Shown here one piece after another: positions 37,381-49,500 of a stretch of DNA of 64,000 bases. Position 1 is the first letter of the stretch. Every line of letters starts with the position of its first letter. Below the pieces are notes generated by a model. That model saw only the letters and a list, made by a program, of their open reading frames with translations. It ran no database searches and was not told the origin of the DNA. The stretch is from Triops longicaudatus (Eukaryota > Arthropoda > Branchiopoda > Notostraca > Triopsidae), in NCBI GenBank assembly GCA_022885665.1, contig JAGQDJ010000186.1, positions 192,089 through 256,088 on the forward strand, read 5' to 3'. The position numbers were made by a program, and so were the translations under genes.

Positions 37381-37508
37381 ATGAAAGTGCACTTGGAAAT
37401 TTTGTCATAACCCACATTGACACTGTTCTTTTATACAATAGAGCTCATGGATGTTTGAAACTCTTTGTTATCATTGCCTCATTGTACGAAAATATTGCCT
37501 AAACGTAG

Positions 37509-40500
37509 ATGGATTCACAAGAAGAACCTTCAGATAAAATCCATAACAGTGCTATCGATGACGGTAGTGAATCAGATTCCTTGTCTTTTATTGCAATTAA
37601 CGTCCTTTTTGTGTTGGTAGGAAATCTTAACACTGGCAGTGCCAGCAACAGGAAGAAAACAAAGGAGCGCCCCGAAATGCCCGTATACCGACCTGGTAAC
37701 GGTTTACTCAAAAAAGGAACCGGAAAAGAAGAGAAAGATGATACTTCATCGTCAGCATTGGAAGTAAAGCTCTCTAATCTCGTAGTTAATGAAAACCCCG
37801 GCACTCCAGGATTAGATTCCCAAGAAAAGAGACGCAAAAAACGCCCTGAAATACAAGTCTATGTTCCTAAGGCCAAAGCCAAATTCAGTGCTGATAGCTC
37901 AGACAAATCACCGCAAATTCACGATCAAAAACTAGGCGCCGCTTTCCAAGTTGTAGCGCGGGAAACTCCCAAACCTGCCGAATTAACTCCCAAATCTGAA
38001 CCCTCAAATTCAAAAACTGACGCCACACCGGAAGAAGATTTGCGAACGCTCTTAAATGCTAGGAAAAGCTACAGTCAGAATCGTCCTGTCAAATCAAAAG
38101 AAAAACCACCCGAGAAAACGCGCGAAGATACTGAGTTTAAGGTGCCGGAACCAGTCCATGATAGGAACCGGAATCTTAGTAGCGAAGAAAGGTCACAGTC
38201 ACATTTACCAAGCCAGCAGCAGCAAGATCGACGAAGAAATACCCGATCTAATAAGCACTACGATGACTCGTCACGCTCTCAAGCACCCGAAATGCTAGAA
38301 TTTCCCCGGAAAGCTGATCTCCCCAAGCGAGAATCAGTCCCCCGCAGTAGAATCACAGATTCGCACCGTCTTAATGATCCAAACCAACGTCACGAGGGCA
38401 GAGAACATCATAATTATCCTCCCAGGCATAAAAATCAACGTCAAGATGACAAAGGAAAGCAGCCTAGTTCGCGTCAACGTCGGGACGGTGCAGAATTATC
38501 CCAGAGATCGGGCTCGCGTCCTAACTGGGGAGAAGGAAACAAGAACAATAGAAATGTACCTGATAAGGAAGAAAACTGGGATGAGATACCGACGTTTAAA
38601 ATACCTGCAGTACCAACCCTATCAGTTTCCGATACCTTTAAGCCAGAAGATGCCTCGCGGGACTTGAAAACACCCTCTATCTTCTATCCGCTGTCAGGCC
38701 CCGCCTCTTTACCCCTTACCCCTGCGTCAGAATTAGTTCTAGGAGCAAAAGCAAAGAAGAAACGCCGCCGTAAAGGACGCCGAGCATCTATCGCGTCATC
38801 GGTTACGTCGGAGTCAGCATTATCTGACGTTGAATCGGTGAAAAGCACAGGGGGGCGGTACCGTCGTAGATCGAGCCGAGATTCCATGGCATCGTTGATA
38901 GAAAGGCCTGATTCGCCTTCTTTATACGTCCGACGTAGCTCATACCACCCAATATTGCCGAGGCAAGCGTCCGAGCCACCCATGCACGCCCCGCCCCTTT
39001 CACAACAACGCATGGATTCCAAACCGCCTCTACCAGCCAACTATCACACGCTACCACCCAGGCTGAAGAAGCGATACGACGCCCTAGCCGGAACAGTTCC
39101 ACCACCGCAGCAACAGGTCCCGGCCCCTCAGCCGCTCATGTCAATTACGTTGCCGGCGGAAGACTGGGATGGCAGCAGTTTGACGTTCAGTTCGAAGAAG
39201 TCGACTGCGCCCTCAGGTTCCATGCAGCCTCTACCACCATTGATGTCATTCCAACAACTTCAGGAACGGTCACCAGCTCCTGGACGCTCCCAGGGTTTGC
39301 AGCAAACTCAGTCGAGGAGTACTGTGCCACCAAAAGGGGGTCGAGGGAGGGGTATGACGCAGTTAAGTGACCTGTATCGACACAGTCCAGTACCTGGAGC
39401 TCTGGCACACGAAGAGGAGTTGGATTTGGATATTGATAACTTCTTGGTAAGAGCGAGGAGCCAAGACTCGCTTTGCGGAATAGAAGACAGGAAGAATAAC
39501 CCGCCCTCTAGATGTTCCACACCCTCGTCCCCCGGTTTCCTGCGCCCTTACAGGTAATAAAAACATTTATTTTTTGCACTACTTGGCCGTATTAAAAGCT
39601 TGTTTACAATTTTTATTTATCAACAATTTGTTTACCGTTTAATTGGTTTCCTTGAAGCTTCCATTTATTTGAAATTCAGATAATTTATTTTTAACTTATC
39701 TTGCTTTTCAGCAGGAAGGGTGCTGAGAGTCCTGTGAAGGCTACGTCAGCAGCTCCGTCCCCAAACATCAAACATACTCACGTAGCAGTAAGTTGTAGTC
39801 CTGAATTTTTTCTGTTTCCAATTCGTTGATTTTCCATTTTCATTTTTGTCTCGTATTTTTTTATTTAAAATTTGTTTCTGTTTTCATTTATTAAGTTAAA
39901 TATCAAATAATATGCTTAGTTAAGTAGAACTCCCGATTCTATTAACCGAGGGGAACCGGAGGGTAGTTGAGAAACTGGATACATGGATACTTGAAAATAT
40001 CATATACACGTGTATAGCGCATTAGAAACATTTTAAGAAGTCACAGCGCGGAATAACGATGCATTTGCTTTTTTTTGTAATTTTGTGTTTTTCACAATTG
40101 GGAGAAAATATACCAGCCGAAAGTAAATGCTTCGGAGTAAAATTATCGTTAGCCAAAGAGTTTTTTTATGAAACAGTTTACCTGATCGGGAGTTCCATAA
40201 ATGGGCTTAACAAAATCTGGAGTTCTAATTTAACTTATTTTGTTTATAATGTTCATTCATTTGTAGTATAATTATATTGTGTATTTCAACATGAAGTGTG
40301 CTTTCCTTTCAATGTGACGCTTAAATTTTCAAGGATTGGAATGCGGAAGTTGAAAGCAGTGAGAACGAAGCTCAGTTACAAGGCCCGCCTCCGGTGCGCA
40401 AAGCTCCTCCTGTGTCGAAACTGGCCACGCCGCAATCAACTTCTGCTGCCAGCACTATTAAGCCTGCGATCATGTACACATGTTCTGATGTCCGTTACAG

Positions 40501-43500
40501 GGACAAAGAGGAACCTCCAAATGATAATCAGATCCATACTAGATCGCTTGTAACCCCACCTAATCCTCCAAAATCAGTCGAAAAGCCGATTTTGGGCCAC
40601 CAACCACCGCAGCAACCACACCATTCACAAGGTGGTGTCGCTCATGTCATGAACAAAGGTGGATTGTTGGTTCTTCCTCCATCACGACCGCCCGAGAACT
40701 TAGCATCGACGGAAGTGTCAAGGAATCAGCCTAGGAAACAGCTTTATGATCCTAACAAGCCCAGTCCCCCCCAAAACTTTCAATTGCGCCCAACTGCCGG
40801 CCCTTCGCCACCTATGCAGCATATCCCAACCGGGCTACCAATTTGCCATGGGCCGCAGAATAGGGCTTTTCCCTCTTATGGAGAAGATTATGGCAACATG
40901 AATGTTGGCGTGGCTCCACCACCGAGTGCTTTATCACCGGGAGCTCCTGCGTGGTACGACCCTTACTCAGAAAGGTAATTGTATTCTGTCGGCAGTACTT
41001 TCACGTATGTTCTGGTTAATTTGTGGATGTTTCGTTTGTTCAGTTTTCGTAGCGCGCGTTGTGACCCGCTTTTGCTGTTGGATATGAAACGTGCTGATTT
41101 CGAGTTACAATGGATTCTCCATTCTCCCATGCGACAAGGCCCCGTAGAACAGTGGAGTCGTGTTTCTGTGATACGGTAAGAGTTTTGTTGGTTTTCAGCA
41201 CCTTTTTATTGTAAATCGCTTTGAAATGTTTACTTAAAAAATTGATCGACTTAGGAACTTCTTGCTGTCGACTTTGGAAACTTTATTGAAGTGCGATATA
41301 CGTTTCTGCCAAGTGGAGAACTTGGAGCAGCACGTGTGGAAATTAGCATTCCATCAGCTCATTGAGATGATGCGACAAGGTCACGCCCAACAACAAGATG
41401 CCGCCTTGAAAGAGGAGTACAAAAACCTTCTTCTTCATTTAATTGACGAGGTATGTCCACTTGGCTATTTTTTATTATTTCACGTAGTTAAAAAAATGCG
41501 TGCGGCCTCGAGTTACTTTGTTGTCCTTTATCTCGGAGTATACTCTTGTATGAAATGATTCTTACATAATATAAAGTACGGAAAGTGGTGTCAGCAATAA
41601 TCCTGTGTGTTGGTTCCTTGGTTTAGAAAAACTGAAAAGAACTTTGAGGGAAACGATTCGTTACGTTCCCTGCCATCGATAGTTACTCGTTAACCTTCAT
41701 CACTTATTGTCAGCTCTTATTATACTAACTTCTTATAGCAGCAAGGAACTTAGCGAATAATCGAAAGTAATCGGATGAAATTCAGCCGAGTTACACAAGT
41801 AGTGAATTCCGTGAAAGTGGTCTTAGTAATGGTTGTACCTGAATTCATTGTTAACTTTGTAAATATGAACCTCTCGCTCGGTAAAATTAATCTCACCAGC
41901 TTTGAGAAGGAAAAATAAGGGGCTATTCCCACGAAGGTCGTAAGGGCTACACATGAGTTTGTTGTGCAAAACATTTTTTTCGTTAAACGAGTTTTTTGCT
42001 GCACTCGGCGTTTGTTGAACAGGGTACCAACATAGTTTCAACTTAAAATAATATGTCTTATTTGATGTTAGTATCTGAAGCGAATGGTGCACTGTGCGCA
42101 AGCCCCGCCCCCTATTTTTCCGGAAAAATACAATACAAAATCCATTCTTATGAGGTTATAACCCCCCCTACTTGAGCATCTAATCATTTGTGATATTGCC
42201 ACTTGAATATTCGACAGGGAAAATTTGAAGACGTATTTAATTGTGGATATATTTACTGATAATGTCTTTTGACGATATTAGGGTGTTACGTACTTTACAA
42301 AACTGTTGGACATGCTGCAAGAAACGTATCACTTCCAACTGGACCATTTCAGCGCAGAACCTGATATTCGACCTACGCGGAACCTGGGCCACGTGGGCCT
42401 AGCGCTCGTCTCTGCTCAAAAATTGCTGATTTACTTGGGAGATTTGTCTCGTTACCGAGAAATTGTATGCGATACGACGAACTACGCCAAAGCTCGCAGG
42501 TAAAGAGAAATAAGATACTCCTATTTGCATTGTCACTTTGTCGTTGGACTCCCTTCTCGGTCTTTTTGTTTATATTAAGGTCACTTATGTGCGTAGTTGA
42601 ATGAAATAAGTTTTGCTTCTCTTTATTCTGCGTTTGGATGAGTTTTCATTCGCAAGCAAAATTGTTTCGTTGTTGCTTTCTTGGTTTTCTTGACTCGTTC
42701 TTCCCCCCAAAGGTTTGTTATGAGTCAAACGGGATCGGTGTGCGTTTCTTTTGAACCTTCCCCTTGCATGACGGAAGAGGCTCCAGTGCAAGCATTGTCT
42801 CGACGAAAGCTGTTGGGATCCTACGTGGTTCCGGGTGGAGACGGTCTTGAGTGTAACTATCCCTTCCAGTATTTAACACCTCCATCGCATGATGAATACT
42901 CTAATAACGGAGACAGTGCGGATTCAGCCCAACGCCCAGAAGATAAATGGCAGAAACTCATAGCCAAAATGCCCTTACAAACCATTATTGACTTGTCGAA
43001 TTGGCTACTACGCACTGCTCCTCAACAGTGAACCATCTAATGGCTTTTTTTTTTCCAAATTCTTGCTCTGTTTTCCCTTAACCAAGATTTGTCCTTGTTT
43101 CCGAAAAATCCTCAAAAAATCATTCTGGAATCTTTGGCTTTAGTGTACGCAATTTAACCAAAAATTATCTATGAATGTTCGGGTTCAGTTCCTAAAACGT
43201 GTCCATTATGCTTTGCTTTTTTTTCTGTTTCGTTGCTTGGCTTAAAGCCGGAAAAATAGAAAGAAAGAAATTGAATTAAAAACCGAGGGAACCATTTTTA
43301 TTTTATATCTTTTAAACATCTGAATCTTTGATTTATTTCTGCCTTTACATTAGTTGGTACGTGAAAGCTAACAACGTGAATCCTAAAAACGGCCGGCCAT
43401 ATAACCAGTTGGCCATTTTGGCTCTATACGCGGTAAGATTCTTTAATCTGAAAAACAAATAACCAGTTTACATGGAAGAATTTTTGGAAACCTAGCGACG

Positions 43501-46500
43501 GAAACTGGACGCGGTATATCTCTACATGCGAAGTTTAATGGCATCGAATCCTTTCCAGTCGGCCAAAGAAAGTTTAATATCTTTGTTCGATGAGAATCGG
43601 AAGAAGTTTGAAGCACAAGAAAGGAAAAGACGCGAAGAACGCGAAGCGAAACGCAAACTGGTGTTGCAATCGCGAGGCGATGTGCAAGAACGAGATGGGG
43701 CGCATCGAGTTAGGAGAGAAATTTGGATTCATCCCGCTGGCGGCAAACGCGTACATCGAACAACTTCAACTACGGAAGAAAAAGCTCTGTGCGATAACGA
43801 GGAGCTAACCAAACTGCCCAGCGCGGAAGTCAATAAAAGATTCGTCATAAGCTACCTGCACGTTCAAGGCAAACTGTACACCAAGATAGGGTAAGTGAGC
43901 TTTTTGGTAGGAAATTTGAATAGCGCGCTTTGACGAGCATGGCGTGGCTGTCTTCGCTTGTGCTATTGTCATTTCGTCCATTGGGGAACGGGGTGGAAGA
44001 GACGCGAGCATACTCCGATTTTGTCATCTACGAATATGAAAACTTTTCACTATTTTTATGACATAAATTATTTTCGCAAGCAATAAATTTGTATGCTGTT
44101 TCGGTCAGAATTCGTCTTTCATTCACGGATACTGCGAGCACACTCGATAATGGTCCCGTAAAATTAACAAAAATGTTAAGGTACAATTTATCTTCAGTTA
44201 TTACCTTTCAGCACTTTGCGATGCAGTTAACTAGAACAAATTATAATACCAAAAGTTAGAGTCAAATTTGTGAACTATTCGACATGCTTAAGTATTCCGT
44301 CACTTTTTTGCGCTAGTATATATGTTGTGTACAATAGGGCACAACTCTTGCGCTGCTTTAAAAGATTTTGTAACATAGTTTTAAACTTTCGTTCCGTCGT
44401 AATTCGTTTTGAATAACGAAAAAGGGAAATAGGGAAAATTTTACTATGAGGTTGTACATTACTGAATTTGGCGTTAAATGGAACGCACAATCAGTTGAAC
44501 TAGTTGCCGAAACCACTGGAAAAGTTTTTCAGATAATATGCATTGTTGCAAAAGCGACATCAATGCAGCCGTTCGTCCGAATAGTAGAGTTGGATTATTT
44601 GAAAGTTTCAATTGCGCACGTGTGAAGGCATTCGAGCACAGAGCCGTTGCTACATTTAAGGCTCTAGTGCCGTTTAAGTTGGTCAGCTACGATTGATTTT
44701 GCCATTTTTGAGACGTAAACAATGTCATAAGTGTGAAACGTATATCAGTGCTAACATAGCTGCGGTGAAAATGAACAAATTCTAGTGTTGAATCAAAATA
44801 CCAGAAGTTGTAAGGATATTTCACATTCTGTCGATTTGGATATTGTGCTTAAGTAATAATAACACTGGTAATCTTTTATAGCGAAAAAAAAATTAACAAA
44901 ATGCTTGGTATTCTTGCAGGATGGAGACGTTTCACGAAAGTGCGTTGCTAATGTTACGTGAATTCCGCACCCTGTTACAACATTCGCCAATTCCTTTGAC
45001 CGAAACTCGGTTTCTTCAGTTACTTGCGTTGAACATGTTCGCCTTGGACAATACCCAATTAAAAGGTAAGTAAACCCCATTCCCTTCTGTTTTTATTACG
45101 TCTGGCCACTGCAAGTACCCCTCTTTGCTGCCATCTTATAAACATCCCGCAATATGAAAACCCTAATCTTTCATGCGCGGCACATTAGGCCGTCTCGTTC
45201 TACGTATAAAACTTCGACCGTAACAGGCGCAATTTCGGATAAGAGTTGCTATTTTTATGATGGACTTCTAACAATAAGAGTAGTGCAAGTTTCCTCTAGC
45301 CCCTGCAGAGATCCGGTTTCGTGTTATTCGCAATTTCTCTCCCCAAAGGGTTGATTCAAGCACATTAACTTAGCGCACGTAATCCGTTTGCGAGACTATA
45401 AGTTGAGTGTACCATAACATTATCTTACCTCTAAAATCTACAGTGATTTTCTGTTTTACCGTTTTCTTTGCGCCACTGTCTCGTGATAAATGGGGTTGTT
45501 AGGTAGACCATAATGTTCTTTGCTCTAATTAGCCAGAACTAAAACGTGAGCGTGAACTTGGTGGGGGAATTTTCATAACGTGGTCAAAAGAAAACATCTA
45601 CAGGTGCAAGTTCTGTGTTACGGCTCCTGATAGTCAAGTTCTTGCTATCAAACCCTCATTTTTCAACCCCCTCTTGCCTCCCATTTGCTTCTCCTTTTTC
45701 CCCAGTCTTATGTCTGGTAATGTATACCTTGTTTTGGACGGAGTGCTGTAGGAATTGCAAGCGTCTGTCCGCCATTCCGCTTTACAAAGAGTATTGTTAT
45801 CTCACGCAGTAGAGGTTAAATGATAATTGCAACTTTGGCGTAATTAATGTTCCCGCCAAGAGAATCACAATAACCCCAAGTGCAGGTAAATGACCCTGCG
45901 TCTTTTTCAAGTATTGTTAATTTCAAGACAGTTTTGTATTATTTTTGTGACGGGAAAAGAACGCTTCGGTTTCCTACACGCGTTCGTTTACATTGTTTGT
46001 CGTTTGCATGTCTTCTCTGTGCATTCATTCTCAAGTCGTTTGTTGTTTTGTGTCCTTTAAGCTTAAACGCTAATTGAGCATGCAATAACCACTAAAAGGC
46101 TTCGTAAAAGGGACCCGCTTGAGGAATTTGATTTATTGTGGCAAATTCTGGGAAAACGGAAAGACAAAGAAAGAGGTTAGCATGCTGAAAAGTTATAACA
46201 GTTAAAACATTGGCTCTTATTGCAATGTAATGAAAAACAGCAACGAAAGAAAAAAACGGGGAAGAGTGAAAAAGAAGGAAAGGTCATTCCACGTTCGTCC
46301 TCAAGGACGGTCGTTGTTCTTCTCACTTTGCCCAAGATTTCTCGGGAAATCATGTCGAAACATCGTGTCAATTAACGCTCCTAAAATTAAATACAATTCC
46401 TTTATGAGAACGCAAATTAAACCACTTTTATAAGAACGATGTCTCCGATGCAACTCGGGCAGTTCTGAACTAATGTATTCCAGATATGCCAGCAATGTAG

Positions 46501-49500
46501 ATGAGCGTAACTGCTTAGTGTCTTACCAGTCGAATATTGACTCGAGCTTTGGAATTAATCACTGAAATTGTTTGACATACAATCATACTTAATTTGGGTT
46601 AGTTGTTTTAAAATGAACGACACTGATCTATCGATGTATTATCGCCTTCGGCTTTCATTTTGAAATGTTTCTAAAATAGCTTGGAGGTACGTTCTGGAGA
46701 AAGTGATAGATAGGGAAAGCCGTGAATGAGGAAGGGAAAACTACATTGAAAGATTGGAATACATTCCCGGTGTCCGAAAAAGAAAGAAAAAAATTTAAGA
46801 AAATTTTAACTTAGAATTACTGTACAGGACGGGAAACTTAATTATTACTAAGCTAATATCTGCTTAAAGTACTTGGTAATTTTTTCAACCTTCACCGCCT
46901 TTAAGCCATTTTAACTGATTTCGGTGGCTGCTTCGTCACTTTTTCTTCAAAAAATGAAACTCCATAAACTGGAATAAGTTTTACAAAACGCGTGTAAATT
47001 CAAGTTCGGAAGCAAATTTCACACTTTAGCTTACGGTTTGCCATCTTAATTGCTCAAAGCGTTCCATCTATCACTAGTTGTGACTTAAGTGTATGTTTTT
47101 TATTGAAGCTTGTAAAAACGCCATTGTCGCTCCGGTTTGTAGTGGGTTGTGTTATTGTTTAAATCTATTTTTTATTTTTTTTAGCGCTTGTATTCCACAC
47201 ACAAAATATATTTTGCTATGGGAACATATTATAACGCTAAAATAACGAAATATCGGTATTAATTTCTACCAAAAAGAGTATGATTTTGAACGATTTTGAC
47301 CACCTAGATCCCCAGACAGCTAAACATTTTGCCACGAGTAATTAGAATCAGTCGCAAAATTTCGTCCGTGAATACCGAATACCGCAAATACCTGACCCGT
47401 GAGTAAGGAGCTTTGGCTGTGAAGCAGTTCGAAGTGAATAGTTTGAGTTCTTTTATTGACAAATATTGAATCGCGTAGCGTCTTGCGACATTCAGGAAAA
47501 TATCTAGAAAATTAAATTATGGCGTATGCGACAAGTGTTTACTTACGAATTTAATGATATCGTATTTACGGTGGAGAACAGATGTCGTAATGTCGAACTA
47601 GTAGTTACAGCAATTTTTGGAAAAACGTGATCGTAAATGACACAACGTACATTGAACAGACCTTCATAGGTACAAACGGAGAAGAAAGAGGGCCCGGAGT
47701 GTCGTTCGGGATGTCGTTCTGTAAAATGCGTATCGCAAGGACGTTAGGATTTGTTCCCAAACAAATTACAACAAACGTGAGCGCAGTGTTTACAATGTAA
47801 ACTTTACATAGTAGAATTTTTATGTCTTTTAGCTAGGTCGTTTGAAGGTATATTTGAACAGGGTTTTTGAAGCTACTTTAAAACTTAAAGATTCCGGGAA
47901 AAAAATTCGTTAGAAAAGAAAACCGCTACCTACGTCCTACAGCATTGCTTACTGTGAACCTGTCAAATTCATGGCAACAATGCATTGCTCTTCTCTTTAG
48001 GCAAAGATTCAAGCGTCTTTGGGAAAAGATAAGTAATATTCAGGCATCTATTACAAAAAGGAATCCTTTCAGTGATTACGTTATTGTAAAAATCTCACCA
48101 TTACGAAGATTGTATGTAACGAAGGATACACTGTTGTAGAGGAGTTCCATATATACTACTATGTGCGCTGAACTGTGTAATGAGTCCTATTACTCTATAA
48201 GAACAATTAATTTCCTATGACAAACGTTTTGCTATTGTTCACTGAACATTCGCGCAACAATGGCATAGGAGTCTCGTCACATAAATGCAGTGACGTTAAC
48301 ATGGGGCCCCTCTTTTTCCGTGTACGAGAACAAGAGTTTCTGTCTCATCTCTCTGTGAAAGACATACCGTGGATACATTAAGGATAACGAGTTAAAAAGC
48401 TGACGAATTTTGTCAAGTGATTTGGACGTACTTCGTTCTTTTGTAATTTATCAACATTCATGTGGTCAGATTTGGTTTTAGTACAGGCTAAATACTTCCT
48501 GGGAAACTTGTAGTTTCGAAATACATTTGTTGTCTAAAAACTCGATGCCATTGTTGTATCTTTCTGAAATCTTCCGGAAATTTCTGACATTCACAAAGTG
48601 GAATTTAGGAAAAAATTTCAAAACTTCTACTAGTTGGTACTTCGATAACTAAAAATACAGAAAGGGTCGAAAGCCTTCAATACGTGAGTTGAACGTTTCT
48701 GTTACCATGCCTTCGCCTGTTACTATTTTAATCAGACGACTTTTGCTTGAGCCAGAAGATCACAAAATCTTCCCGAACAGACGAAGAAATTAATTCAAAG
48801 AACCCAAAGCGTTCTTAACAATGAAGAAGAAAAAAAAAATATCGGTTGCTCGGTTGCTGCTGTAAACTTTGCAGAAAATACGCTGTTTTTTCCCTTTTCC
48901 CTTTCTGTAAAGGTTGTGCTCGTTCCTCAAAGAGTTCCGACCAGTATGAAGATTTTCAAAGCAGTCATTCCTTTAAGCAAATTCTTTACGATTCATGAAA
49001 CGTGGACCTTTTTTGCTGATAATTCGATAATGCACTATGTCGCTTTCTCAACCCCACTCCATTTTTTTTAAAAAAGAAACAGAATATTATCTCTTCCATT
49101 GTATATCATATGAACCTGGAGGCAATGCTAGTGAATAGTATTGTAGTTGAGAGCTACTGCTTTCGCTCCCTTTCTGTGCGTCATGAAAAGAATGCTTTTG
49201 AGCTACGAGCTCGCTAGAATAGTTTTCAATTACGGCGACTGTGCAGAGGAATAATTACTTTCGTGCTCCTGCTGTCAAGATACTTATACGCCGATCTTGC
49301 CTTCTTACAAATCTTCATTATGTACTTAAGTCAGAAAAAGCCGGGGAGCTCCCCGTGCAGCTTCTACTCAAGCTGAGATATTTTTAAGAAAATAAAGAAA
49401 CTTCCGCGAATACACCATGGTGTAAATATTCAAGGTTGCAGCATCTAGCAAACAGGGAAGTAAGAAATGTAGAGAGGATGGAAAATGGGTAAAGAATTGC

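Larger units (their letters stand above)
36977..37508. promoter_or_regulatory. Bidirectional promoter interval EARS2 / SMG6
   Basis: The start codons of EARS2 (minus) and SMG6 (plus) are 532 bp apart and point away from each other, so both promoters and 5' UTRs must fit here unless further 5' exons exist. Visible motifs: an E2F-type site at 37101-37109, an E-box palindrome CACATGTG at 37033-37040, and a second CACATGTT at 37051-37058. A small open frame on the minus strand (37380-37120) occupies much of it. Confidence 0.6.

Noticed and set aside
38684..39566. Several minus-strand open frames over the SMG6 first coding block
   Set aside because: They mirror the GC-rich, low-complexity coding strand. 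The plus strand carries the conserved motifs.
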